Assembly (NCBI GenBank): GCA_023418505.1
Contig: JAEZZR010000001.1
Coordinates: 62,001 to 126,000 of the forward strand
DNA: 64,000 bases
Source: Actinomycetes bacterium
Lineage (GTDB): Bacteria > Actinomycetota > Actinomycetes > Mycobacteriales > Mycobacteriaceae
Direction of reading: 5' to 3'
This document shows, in pieces, positions 34,823 to 43,374 of this stretch (position 1 is the stretch's first letter; each line of letters opens with the position of its first letter). A program made the position numbers and the translations under genes. The notes under the pieces are model-generated. The model worked only from the letters and a program-made list of their open reading frames with translations, did no database searches and had not been told where the DNA came from.

Positions 34823-36961
34823 ATGGACTCTCGTTTCGGACAATCTTTCGGCAGGCGCCGCTTCCTGATCGGCGCATCAGCGGCAACAGCTGCCACCACT
34901 TTGCACTCTCTACTACCCGGCAACCTCGCCAGCGCAACACCAGTTAATCCCTCTGAAGTAGCTCCCGGCTCCAATACCGGCTCTTCCCACCCGGCGCGCA
35001 TCGCACTTTCCGTTGGCCGCGGCATTGCGGATATGACCGGCGAGCCACTTGGTGCTGGTATGAACGGCTACGCGGTGCTTTCTCAAACGAGCTCTGGCCT
35101 GCGCCAACGCCAATTTGCTCGGGCGTTTATTTTTACCGCTGGCGATACTGGCTCTAGTACTCAGCCCTCGCCCAACCAACGCGTTGTTCATGTCACCGCC
35201 GACATGGGGTTGATGTTCCAATCCATCCAACAGGAAGTACTGCGCCGACTCTCCGCCCGCTTTGGCGGTCTCTACCACGAGGGCAATGTGCTGATCGGCG
35301 CTTCTCATACTCACGTCGCCCCTGGTGGCACGTCGGGGCATCTGATGGTGGATCTCACCACGCTGGGTTTCCGTCCGATTACTTTCGAAGCTACCGTTGC
35401 TGGAATTGTTACTGCTATTGAGCGGGCTCACGACGATATTCAACCCTCCGAGCTAGAGCTACACCGCGCGGAGGTAACAGATGCGGGAGTCAATAGGTCT
35501 TTCCAAAGCTTTAAGAACAACGACGAAAAGTACCAGCGTCTGTTTCCTAATGGCGTCGATCCGCAGGCGGCTACGCTCCACGTAATCCGTGGTGGCAAAT
35601 CTGTGGGCTTTATCAATTGGTATGGCATCCACCCCACCACTTTTGGCCCCGAGCACACGATTATCTCTGGTGATAGCAAGGGTTACGCAGCCTGGCTGGC
35701 AGAACATTCGGCTGGAGTGGATCACAGCAACTTAGCTCACGCACCTTTCGTGGCAGCCTTTGCGATGGCTACCCCAGGAGATGTGTCCCCCAACCACGGG
35801 CTAGTGCCCAACTCTGGGCCAGTACCTGGGAATGAATACGAGTCCGCCCGTGTGCTTGGCCGCCGCCAATTAGCCGCTATCACTGGCGCCGTCATCCCTC
35901 TTTCCGGCAACAGTATTGCCAGCCGCTGGAAGTGGCACGATATGGCCAACTTCCGGGTCTCCGAGCAATTCCATCCCGATGGCCACTCCGATGGCCGAAC
36001 CGGTCCTGCCATTCTGGGTGCGGCATTTGCCGCCTCCAGCCAGGAAGACGGTGGCGGTGAGCCACTGCTCGGCTTCAACGAGGGCGAACGTGGCGGCACC
36101 GGCTGGGTAGCTGCCGTCAATAAGGTCGTTGTCCCATCAGAGGCCAAACAGATCCACGGCAATAAAGAACTGCTGCTCCCGGTGGGTTACATCCCTGGCT
36201 TATTGCAGCAGACGCACCTATTCCACATCCACCAGATCGGCACGTTGGTGTTGGTTTCTTTAGCCTTCGAGCCCACCACCGTCGCGGGCTATCAAATCCG
36301 CGAGCTTGTTGCCGAGCACCTCGGCATACATATCGATCAGGTGATCGTGCAGGGATACACCTCTGGCTATGGCCATTATGTGACTACCCCAGAAGAATAC
36401 GATGGCCAAGACTACGAAGGTGGTGCGACAGCTTTCGGCCGTCTACTACTACCAGCAATGAAACAGATTTTCGCCGAACTCGCTGATGCCCTAATTAGTG
36501 ATAGCGCCTTAGATCCAGGTCAGGCAGCCGGCGACCTTACTGGCAAGATTCCGCCCTCTCCTGCCGGTGCCGCGATCGCTGATCTAGCACCTCTGGGTAC
36601 CAACTTCGGCGATGTGAAAGAAGCCCCAGAGACAATCACCGCTGGCCAGACAGCCCGCGTGGTGTTCGTCGGAGTTAATCCGAATTCCGATCTACGCCAT
36701 GAACAAGGTTTCTTTGACATCCGCGCCACCAATAGCAACATCACCCCACCAGCCACTGGAATAAAAATCTCTGACGATAGCCACGAAAACAGCGTGATCG
36801 ATTTTAAAAAAGACGGTGCCTATGTAGACACCATCATTACCTGGGATACCACCGGGATTGCTGCAGGCAGCTACACACTTACCTACCGGGGCTCGGCCAA
36901 GCATATCGACGGCACACTCTCCCCCTTCGAGGGCACCGCGCAGATTACCGTCGTTGGCTAA
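34823..36961 (+). CDS. Neutral ceramidase, Tat-exported
   Basis: Hydrolyses ceramide to sphingosine and fatty acid outside the cell. The N-terminus has a twin-arginine signal (GRRRFLIGASAATAATT), with cleavage expected near ASA-TP. The neutral/alkaline ceramidase domain starts with RIALSVGRGIADMTGEPLGA. The nucleophile Ser is in GDVSPNHG, and zinc-site histidines include GASHTHVAPGG and YGIHPTTFG. The C-terminal part is an Ig-like domain. Length 712 aa is full. It sits between the cas operon and rshA-sigH, probably as part of accessory DNA. Corynebacteria lack sphingolipids, so a host lipid substrate is inferred. Confidence 0.93.
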   Translation: MDSRFGQSFGRRRFLIGASAATAATTLHSLLPGNLASATPVNPSEVAPGSNTGSSHPARIALSVGRGIADMTGEPLGAGMNGYAVLSQTSSGLRQRQFARAFIFTAGDTGSSTQPSPNQRVVHVTADMGLMFQSIQQEVLRRLSARFGGLYHEGNVLIGASHTHVAPGGTSGHLMVDLTTLGFRPITFEATVAGIVTAIERAHDDIQPSELELHRAEVTDAGVNRSFQSFKNNDEKYQRLFPNGVDPQAATLHVIRGGKSVGFINWYGIHPTTFGPEHTIISGDSKGYAAWLAEHSAGVDHSNLAHAPFVAAFAMATPGDVSPNHGLVPNSGPVPGNEYESARVLGRRQLAAITGAVIPLSGNSIASRWKWHDMANFRVSEQFHPDGHSDGRTGPAILGAAFAASSQEDGGGEPLLGFNEGERGGTGWVAAVNKVVVPSEAKQIHGNKELLLPVGYIPGLLQQTHLFHIHQIGTLVLVSLAFEPTTVAGYQIRELVAEHLGIHIDQVIVQGYTSGYGHYVTTPEEYDGQDYEGGATAFGRLLLPAMKQIFAELADALISDSALDPGQAAGDLTGKIPPSPAGAAIADLAPLGTNFGDVKEAPETITAGQTARVVFVGVNPNSDLRHEQGFFDIRATNSNITPPATGIKISDDSHENSVIDFKKDGAYVDTIITWDTTGIAAGSYTLTYRGSAKHIDGTLSPFEGTAQITVVG

Positions 36962-36966
36962 ATACA

Positions 36967-36987
36967 AGCGCTGTAAATTACAGCGTT
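36967..36987. terminator. Hairpin between convergent ceramidase and rshA
   Basis: CGCTGTAA-A-TTACAGCG (36969-36985) is a perfect palindrome just past the ceramidase stop and before the rshA stop on the other strand. It has no long T-tract on either side, so a weak bidirectional terminator is the likely role. Confidence 0.5.
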
Positions 36988-36991
36988 GAAG

Positions 36992-37255
36992 CTAGAAGCC
37001 GCGGCGGATCTGCGTAACCCGCGTCGTAATGCGAGTGTGGATCGTGGAGTGCAAGGTCTCTGGTGCGCTTTGCTGGCAACAGCGGCGCAACATGGTGCGG
37101 ATCAGTTCCGCGGAACCGAATTCGGCGGCGCACTCTGGGCACTGCTGGAGGTGCTCCTTTAAATCACAACTAAGTTGCGGGGAGCACTGACCATCTAGAA
37201 GAAAATACAGTTGCTCGCGAAAGATTTCGCAATTGCATTTGGACTGATCAGCCAT
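36992..37255 (-). CDS. rshA: Zinc anti-sigma factor RshA/RsrA type
   Basis: 87-aa cytosolic thiol sensor that holds SigH inactive until disulfide stress. The ZAS signature HLQQCPECA (H-x3-C-x2-C) is present, with additional Cys in CNCEIF and RRCCQQ. It starts at ATG 37255, just after the sigH stop (TAAGGATG), so the pair is translationally coupled, as in mycobacteria and C. glutamicum. Confidence 0.92.
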   Translation of the reverse strand: MADQSKCNCEIFREQLYFLLDGQCSPQLSCDLKEHLQQCPECAAEFGSAELIRTMLRRCCQQSAPETLHSTIHTRITTRVTQIRRGF

Positions 37256-37257
37256 CC

Positions 37258-37866
37258 TTACTGTCCTTCCCGAATGAACCCACGATCACGCGCTACCCCC
37301 TGCAACGCATCGCGCAGCTGTTTTCTTCCTCGATGCAGCCGAGACATCACGGTTCCAATCGGAGTGTCCATAATTTCGGCGATTTCCTTGTACGGCAAGC
37401 CCTCCACATCGGCGTAGTACACCACCATGCGGTAGTCCTCTTTCAAGTCCATCAACGCCTGCTGGATCTCGGCATCAGGCAGCTGGGCTAGGGCTTCTAC
37501 CTCGGCGGATTTCAAACCCGAAGACTGATGAGACGCTGTTTGAGCCAGCTGCTGATCTGTTAAATCGTCGGTAGCGTACTCGGCTGGACGGCGCTGCGCC
37601 TTCCGATAATCGTTGATGTACGTATTCGTAAGAATCCGGTACAGCCACGCCTTCAGATTCGTACCCGGCTTATAGGACCGAAACCCGGTGAAGGCCTTCA
37701 TATAGGCTTCTTGGACGAGATCCTCGGCATCGGCTGGGTTGCGGGTCATCCGCAATGCCGCACCATAGAGCTGGTCGATCAGCGGTAACGCATCCCGTTG
37801 GAAGCGAGCTGCTAAATCCGCATCGCTTTCGTCGGTCCGTGTCGGTGTTGCCGTATCCGCTGTCAT
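37258..37866 (-). CDS. sigH: ECF sigma factor SigH
   Basis: RNA polymerase sigma factor for thiol-oxidative and heat stress. Region 2 shows [23 protein letters not shown] and [14 protein letters not shown]; region 4 shows [21 protein letters not shown]. The open frame extends to 38043, but TAGGA lies 8 bases before ATG 37866 (MTADTATP), giving 202 aa, the usual size. It is followed immediately by rshA and diverges from aroA, sharing about 95 bases of promoter DNA. Confidence 0.94.
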   Translation of the reverse strand: MTADTATPTRTDESDADLAARFQRDALPLIDQLYGAALRMTRNPADAEDLVQEAYMKAFTGFRSYKPGTNLKAWLYRILTNTYINDYRKAQRRPAEYATDDLTDQQLAQTASHQSSGLKSAEVEALAQLPDAEIQQALMDLKEDYRMVVYYADVEGLPYKEIAEIMDTPIGTVMSRLHRGRKQLRDALQGVARDRGFIREGQ

Positions 37867-37961
37867 GTCAATCATCCTACTGGGTTCTGCACGTGCTTCC
37901 CTAGTAGCGCGCGCTCGGCTACTGGCACAACAACTACCCAAGCCCGCAGCGGTGAGTAACA

Positions 37962-39419
37962 ATGGAAAGCATGGATTCCTCCAGCAACCTCTGGCCTGCG
38001 CCCTATCTACCTCCGCAGAAGATGCAGCAGCTGCGCGCCACAATTACGGTGGGTGGCTCGAAGTCGATTACCAACCGTGCGTTTGTGCTTGCTGCGTTGT
38101 CGTCCACGCCTTCGACGATCTACGGCGCGTTGCGTTCCCGCGATACCGATTTAATGCTGCAGGCACTGCGCGCGATGGGTACTGGAGTGGATGCGGAAGA
38201 TCCCGCCCACGGCACGCCGAACCAGACGGTGCGCATTACTCCGCATCGGTTGCACGGCGGCAGCATTAATTGCGGGTTGGCAGGCACCGTGATGCGTTTC
38301 GTACCCCCGATTGCTGCTACCGCTGCGGGGTCCGTGTTCTTCGATGGCGATCCGCACGCGCGTAAGCGTCCGATGGGGCCGATCCTGCAGGCACTACGCC
38401 AGCTGGGTGTAAGCGTTTCGGGAGATCGCCTCCCATTTACCATTAACCCAGATCAACGCCAGAATCTCGACGACGGTGCCACAGAGCTTGCCGACGATTT
38501 CACTGCCCACGATGGCGACGCCGCGTTCCGCAATATCGGTGGCGAGGTTGTGGTGGATGCTTCAGCTTCGTCGCAGTTTATTTCGGGGTTGCTGTTGGCT
38601 GCCCCACGCTACGGCAAGGGGCTGACACTGCGCACCAAGAGCGCGACGCCATCGCAGCCACACATCGATATGACCTTGGCGATGTTGGCCGAAGCTGGCG
38701 TCGATGTTGCGGTAGAAGCTGATGCCGATAGCGGATTGCCGGTCTACCGGATCGCGCCTACCACCTTCGAGGGACGCGACTGGCATGTAGAGCCCGACCT
38801 TTCGAACGCCACGCCGTTTTTGGCGGCAGCTGCGGTTACTGGCGGCCAGGTGACGATTCGCAATTGGCCGCAGCACACCACTCAGGCGGGTGACCAATTC
38901 CGCACTACCTTGGGCAAATTCGGCGCCCAGGTGCGTCGTGTGGGTGGCGATCTGGAAGTTACTGGCCCGGACGGCGGCCAGCTGAATGCTTTGGATCTTG
39001 ATATGTCTGAAATTGGCGAACTGCTACCTACCGTAGCTGCCATGGCTGTGTTCGCGCGTGGCACTACTCGCCTGCGCGGCGTGGCACACCTGCGTGGACA
39101 CGAAACAGATCGGCTCGCTGCCATGACCACAGAGCTCAAGCGCATTGGAGTTCACGCCGTAGAGCTTCACGACGGAATAGAAATCAACCCCGTCGTGCCC
39201 GAACGCCTCCATGGTGCCCAGTGGCATTCTTATGACGATCACCGCATGGCTACCGCAGGTGCCATCGTGGGGCTACGGGTACCTGGTGTGGAAGTTGAAA
39301 ACATCGGCACCACTGCCAAGACGATGCCGAATTTCGATTTGCTGTGGTCGGACATGCTCTCTGATGTAAGTAAGGCTGGCGGAAATGATACTGCCGCTGA
39401 CGAGGCGCGAGGCGAATAA
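37962..39419 (+). CDS. aroA: 3-phosphoshikimate 1-carboxyvinyltransferase (EPSP synthase)
   Basis: Sixth step of the shikimate pathway: shikimate-3-phosphate plus PEP gives EPSP. Signatures are [44 protein letters not shown] and the C-terminal [16 protein letters not shown]. Length 485 aa. Two nearby ATGs (37962, 37971) are both plausible; the first follows GTGAG. The stop overlaps the rsgA start as TAATG, giving an aroA-rsgA-ClC operon. Confidence 0.96.
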   Translation: MESMDSSSNLWPAPYLPPQKMQQLRATITVGGSKSITNRAFVLAALSSTPSTIYGALRSRDTDLMLQALRAMGTGVDAEDPAHGTPNQTVRITPHRLHGGSINCGLAGTVMRFVPPIAATAAGSVFFDGDPHARKRPMGPILQALRQLGVSVSGDRLPFTINPDQRQNLDDGATELADDFTAHDGDAAFRNIGGEVVVDASASSQFISGLLLAAPRYGKGLTLRTKSATPSQPHIDMTLAMLAEAGVDVAVEADADSGLPVYRIAPTTFEGRDWHVEPDLSNATPFLAAAAVTGGQVTIRNWPQHTTQAGDQFRTTLGKFGAQVRRVGGDLEVTGPDGGQLNALDLDMSEIGELLPTVAAMAVFARGTTRLRGVAHLRGHETDRLAAMTTELKRIGVHAVELHDGIEINPVVPERLHGAQWHSYDDHRMATAGAIVGLRVPGVEVENIGTTAKTMPNFDLLWSDMLSDVSKAGGNDTAADEARGE

Positions 39420-40489
39420 TGGCACGCAGACGCAACGACTGGGATGAATCCGACGTTCGCATCCGCCCTGGCAAAGGATCCCGGCCACGAACGAAGGATC
39501 GGCCAGATTTCTCGGATGCTGCTTGGGGCATGGTAGTCACGAAAGACCGGGGCCGTTGGGGTGTAGTGCTCGATGATGCTGAAGGTGCAGGTGCTGGAGG
39601 TTCCGGCGCTGAAAGTTCAGGCACTGAAGGTGCCGAGCCGCCTGTGATCTCCACGATGCGTGCCCGGCATTTGGGGCGCACAAATATCGTCGTCGGCGAT
39701 CGGGTGGGCATTGTAGGCGATACCTCAGGCAAGCCCGGTACCCTGGCTCGCATTGTGAAACTAGCTGATCGCACTAGCGTGCTGCGTCGCACAGCAGATG
39801 ACAACGACGCCTTCGAGCGCATCGTAGTAGCCAATGCAGAAAAGCTTCTGATCGTGTGCGCTGTAGCTGATCCGCCCCCACGCACAGGTTTCGTCGAACG
39901 CGCTTTAGTGGCAGCCTATGCCGGTGGGGTGACCCCAATTCTGTGCCTTACGAAGTCGGACCTGGCCGATTCTGAGGATTTCGCTGCGGAATTCGCTGTA
40001 CTGGGATTACCTGTTATCCACTGCGGTATCGATGATGATTTGGCTGCGCTTCACGCTGTGGTGGATAACCAGATTTCGGCCTGCATCGGCCATTCCGGGG
40101 TGGGCAAATCCACGCTCGTTAATCGCCTGGTGCCCGGCGCGAACCGGGAAACTGGGGAAGTTAGTGGTGTGGGCAAAGGCCGGCACACGTCTACCCAATC
40201 GGTGGCACTAAGCCTGCCCGAGGGTGGTTGGATCATCGATACACCTGGCATTCGTTCATTCGGTCTTGCCCATGTCACCCCAGAAACCGTGATCGCCGTC
40301 TTCGATGATTTGGCCGATGCCACCGAAAACTGCCCGCGTGGCTGTACCCATCTAGGCCCGCCAGCAGATCCGGAATGTGCCTTCGATCAATTAACGGGCT
40401 CCTCCTTGCGCCGGGCACTTGCCGTGCGGCAGTTGTTGGAAGCCTTGCAGTCCAATGAGGACTGGGAGCTAGATATTGACCGCGACTAG
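39419..40489 (+). CDS. rsgA: Ribosome small-subunit GTPase RsgA
   Basis: Circularly permuted GTPase that checks late 30S maturation. An N-terminal OB-fold part (GRTNIVVGDRVGIVGD) is followed by G4 LTKSDL, G1 GHSGVGKSTLVN and G3 DTPGIRSFGL. The zinc module CPRGCTHLGPPADPECA follows. Length 356 aa. The N-terminal domain carries an unusual Gly/Ala/Glu-rich insert (about residues 57-76) from a short repeat, GAGAGGSGAESSGTEGAEP. It is coupled to aroA by a one-base overlap and overlaps the ClC gene by 14 bases. Confidence 0.95.
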   Translation: MARRRNDWDESDVRIRPGKGSRPRTKDRPDFSDAAWGMVVTKDRGRWGVVLDDAEGAGAGGSGAESSGTEGAEPPVISTMRARHLGRTNIVVGDRVGIVGDTSGKPGTLARIVKLADRTSVLRRTADDNDAFERIVVANAEKLLIVCAVADPPPRTGFVERALVAAYAGGVTPILCLTKSDLADSEDFAAEFAVLGLPVIHCGIDDDLAALHAVVDNQISACIGHSGVGKSTLVNRLVPGANRETGEVSGVGKGRHTSTQSVALSLPEGGWIIDTPGIRSFGLAHVTPETVIAVFDDLADATENCPRGCTHLGPPADPECAFDQLTGSSLRRALAVRQLLEALQSNEDWELDIDRD

Positions 40490-41834
40490 CTACCGCGCCA
40501 CGATCCGCCTGTGCTGGCTCACGCTCATAATCGGTGTTGCTACCGGGTTAATTGCAGCAGCACTGACGGGTCTGCTTCACGGCATTGAGTATCTGGTCTA
40601 CGGCCACCATGAAGGAAATGTTGCGGTAGTAGTTGATGGCACTACAGGTGCCCAACGCTTCTGGGGTGTGGTGATCGCCGGCGCTATCGCAGGACCAGTT
40701 TGGGCAGCAACGCGGCGCTATCTCGCGCCGGTGATCTCTGTCGATGCGGCAATGAAAGGCACCAAAATGCCCATTGCCAGCACCATTATTAGCATCTTCG
40801 TACAAATGGGCACGGTAGCTGCTGGTGCTCCCTTGGGCCGAGAAAATGCACCTCGCGAAGGTGGCGCACTATTCGCTAATCGCTTAAGCCACCGGCTGCA
40901 GATTGATCCAGCAACCACACGCATCCTTGTCGCCGCTGCAGCAGGAGCTGGCCTCGGGGCGATCTATCAAATCCCCCTAGCTGGAGCGATTTTCGCCCTA
41001 GAAATCCTGCTCAGTTCCCTAACCATCACTGCCGTCATGACCGTACTGGCATGCTCGGCGATTGCCACCATTACCTGCAGCTTGATTGTAGGCACCCATA
41101 CGCTCTATCACCCCGGTGCACTATCAACTGGTTGGGCAACGATCGTCGCTGGCCTAATCATTGGAGCGATCTGTGGTGTCCTTGGCCTGGTCTTCCGGAA
41201 ACTCATGAATCGCTGCGAAAAGGCAGCACCGCGAGCATGGCATGCGGCTTGGGCCATACCAGCAGCTTTCCTGGTGGTGGGTGTAGTTTCTCTGTGGCTG
41301 CCTGAAGTATTGGGCAATGGACGCAGTGCAGCTACTCGGGTAATCGAATTCAGTGGCAGCTGGAGCCAAATTGATGCCCAGTGGATTGGCTTTGTCTGCG
41401 CACTGCTAGCAGCGAAGATTATCCTGGTAGCTCTGGTCTTTCGTGCCGGGGCGATTGGTGGTTTACTCACTCCAAGCTTTGCCATCGGAGCTCTCAGCGG
41501 ATTTTTGGTCGGTGTAGTACTCGCACCGATTTTCCACTACTTCGATGCCCCCATTCGCCCAAGTGACTTCGCGCTTTTGGGTGCCGCCGCTTTCTTAGCC
41601 ACATCAATGGCAGCACCACTGTTCGCCCTGATCGTGACTGTCGAATTTACGGCACAATCCTCCGATGCCTATCTGGCGCTATTCCTGACGGCGGCGACAG
41701 CAGCACTGGTAGCCACGTTAGTCGAGCGCCGGAAGCCCACGGCAGATCCCTCAGCCGGCGAATCCCCAGCTGGCGGGAGCCCAGCCGGCGGAACAACTTC
41801 TACAGTAGCTCTACCACAACGCCCAGCTCGCTAG
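40476..41834 (+). CDS. ClC-family chloride channel or Cl-/H+ exchanger
   Basis: Polytopic inner-membrane protein with about 10-11 hydrophobic helices. The anion-site motif is GAPLGRENAPREGG, a corynebacterial variant of GxxxGxE(G)P, and GALSGFLVGV lies further on. The C-terminus is a Ser/Pro/Ala/Gly repeat tail (SAGESPAGGSPAGG). Length 452 aa with no CBS domains. TTG 40476 is used because GGGAG stands 7 bases before it, overlapping the rsgA end by 14 bases. Channel versus antiporter cannot be decided here. Confidence 0.88.
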   Translation: MTATSYRATIRLCWLTLIIGVATGLIAAALTGLLHGIEYLVYGHHEGNVAVVVDGTTGAQRFWGVVIAGAIAGPVWAATRRYLAPVISVDAAMKGTKMPIASTIISIFVQMGTVAAGAPLGRENAPREGGALFANRLSHRLQIDPATTRILVAAAAGAGLGAIYQIPLAGAIFALEILLSSLTITAVMTVLACSAIATITCSLIVGTHTLYHPGALSTGWATIVAGLIIGAICGVLGLVFRKLMNRCEKAAPRAWHAAWAIPAAFLVVGVVSLWLPEVLGNGRSAATRVIEFSGSWSQIDAQWIGFVCALLAAKIILVALVFRAGAIGGLLTPSFAIGALSGFLVGVVLAPIFHYFDAPIRPSDFALLGAAAFLATSMAAPLFALIVTVEFTAQSSDAYLALFLTAATAALVATLVERRKPTADPSAGESPAGGSPAGGTTSTVALPQRPAR

Positions 41835-42300
41835 GGTCGTACCAAGCCAGTGGGATATCTAGGCAATCGCCCACGGTAAGTTCGGCATCTTCGTCGCCTA
41901 GCTCAGCAGCGTCAATTGCTTCTTTACCAGCGGCTACCGCGTCTTCCGCGTCACGGACGTCAATATGCAGGGCAGCCAAATCAGCCACGGCCAAAGCAGA
42001 CTCCACCCGAACGGTTGCCTCCCCCATGTCGCTGGCTTCGACCACCGCAGCATCAGGCACGTCGAAAGTTAACACCACGCGCCGCAACGGCTGGGATCCG
42101 TCGTAAGCCGTCAATAACCTCAACGAGGTGCGAGCGGCTTCGTCGAAAGCCACGTCGGCCGACTCTTCCTCATCGCCGGAGGTATAAAAATCGCGCAACG
42201 CCTGCGTCACCGCAAATGCCCACCCGCGCGGGGCGTGCAAGGTTTGCTCGTCGCGAAGGGTTTCCACCATCGCCACCGTCGCAGGAACGTAGATGCGCAT
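41800..42300 (-). CDS. DUF6912 family protein (Rv3231c type)
   Basis: Acidic cytosolic protein of about 166 aa with unknown function. It begins MRIYVPATVAMVETL and ends PLAWYDPSELGVVVELL, both typical of the family. ATG 42300 follows the stop of the HAD gene by one base (TAGAATG); the frame opens at 42312, but that would add an overlapping tetrapeptide. Its 3' end overlaps the convergent ClC gene by 35 bases. Confidence 0.75.
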   Translation of the reverse strand: MRIYVPATVAMVETLRDEQTLHAPRGWAFAVTQALRDFYTSGDEEESADVAFDEAARTSLRLLTAYDGSQPLRRVVLTFDVPDAAVVEASDMGEATVRVESALAVADLAALHIDVRDAEDAVAAGKEAIDAAELGDEDAELTVGDCLDIPLAWYDPSELGVVVELL

Positions 42301-42301
42301 T

Positions 42302-42712
42302 CTAGAATTCACCCTCTAGATCCAGCAGGCCAGCAATCTCGACCACCGCACGATCGAACTGCTGATAAAACACACCCACCATGCCATTAGATACAGCACC
42401 ATGAATATTCACAATGGAATCGTCTACGAGCACGCATTCGCGCGGCGAAAGATCGAGCTTTTCCGCCACGATATTAAAGGCCTCTTCAGAAGGCTTTTCT
42501 GCCCCAATTTCCCCCGATAGGCACACCACGTCTACCAAGCCAGAGGTTTCAAATTCGCGGATATGATCTGCACCTGAGCCGCCAGGGTCATTAGAAAGTA
42601 CAGCAAGCGCAACGCCATTATCGCGAGCGGCTGTCAACAAATTCCGCCACCGCTGCTGTTCTTCCGAAGAACCATCTAACACGCCACAGTAATCAACGAT
42701 CATTCCACGCAT
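42302..42712 (-). CDS. Cap-less HAD-superfamily hydrolase
   Basis: 136-aa phosphatase-like protein. HAD motifs are DYCGVLDG (I, with the Asp nucleophile and a non-standard Cys at +2), VLSND (II), GAEKP (III) and CVLVDDS (IV). No cap domain is present, so the active site is open and the substrate may be a macromolecule or may need a partner. ATG 42712 is 6 bases after TACCAT and has no ribosome site, so a leaderless mRNA is likely. It is coupled to the DUF6912 gene. Confidence 0.82.
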   Translation of the reverse strand: MRGMIVDYCGVLDGSSEEQQRWRNLLTAARDNGVALAVLSNDPGGSGADHIREFETSGLVDVVCLSGEIGAEKPSEEAFNIVAEKLDLSPRECVLVDDSIVNIHGAVSNGMVGVFYQQFDRAVVEIAGLLDLEGEF

Positions 42713-42861
42713 GGGGCAATGGTAAACCGTCTATAGGCAAAAGTGCATCCCCCAGGCGGGAATTTATAAAAATTACTTCAGATACAGGCTAGACCGCGGC
42801 AACCTTGGAACAGTAAAGTGCTTTAAAAAGGGGGAACTACAGGACATTTTGGGGGAAAATC

Positions 42862-43335
42862 ATGTCCATGCCGGAGTTCGGCACACTCACGCCCATTCCG
42901 GGCTGCCAAATTCTGCATCGCATCACACCAGAGCGCAATTACGATACGAATTTTGCGCTTACGACGCTAGGCAAACGGCCCATACCCGCACCCACTGCCG
43001 GGCAATTCTTTGCCGGAGGGTGTCCGGATATTGTGGTGGCCGCACTGCACAATATTTTGACGGCAGCTTTCGACGTTGTTGGCGGCCGACGCCCACTGGA
43101 AATACTCGACCAGCTGCCACTAAAACCACTGGTGCGCAGTAGCTTTCAGACTCGCGCGAAGACCAACTCTTTGCCGGGTGCAGCGCTGAAAAGTATTCAC
43201 CCCTCGCCGAGTTATAACGGTGCGGTGGTGGCCTTTATTGGTACCTTTGTTAGCGCCAACCGGGCGCGCGCCTTTGCCGGAACAATGCGTACCACCCGGA
43301 ATCGCTGGATGGTAGAAAGCCTCAAGATTATTTAG
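42862..43335 (+). CDS. Rv3235 family protein
   Basis: 157-aa protein of unknown function that stands beside secA in actinobacteria. The recognisable part is ALHNILTAAFDVVGGRRPLE through LDQLPLKPLVRSSFQTRA, and the C-terminal half fits a small beta domain (AVVAFIGTFVSANRARAFAG). GGGGGA precedes ATG 42862 at 6-base spacing. It is convergent with secA; a hairpin at 43317-43341 covers its stop codon. Confidence 0.72.
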   Translation: MSMPEFGTLTPIPGCQILHRITPERNYDTNFALTTLGKRPIPAPTAGQFFAGGCPDIVVAALHNILTAAFDVVGGRRPLEILDQLPLKPLVRSSFQTRAKTNSLPGAALKSIHPSPSYNGAVVAFIGTFVSANRARAFAGTMRTTRNRWMVESLKII

Positions 43336-43341
43336 AGGCTT
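43317..43341. terminator. Hairpin between Rv3235-family gene and secA
   Basis: A 7-bp stem AAGCCTC/GAGGCTT with an 11-base loop spans the stop codon of the Rv3235-family gene. On the minus strand it is followed by TCTACC, so it may weakly terminate secA transcription; on the plus strand no T-tract follows. Confidence 0.45.
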
Positions 43342-43374
43342 CACTATCTAGAGACTTCGGGTGATCTAGCGGTT

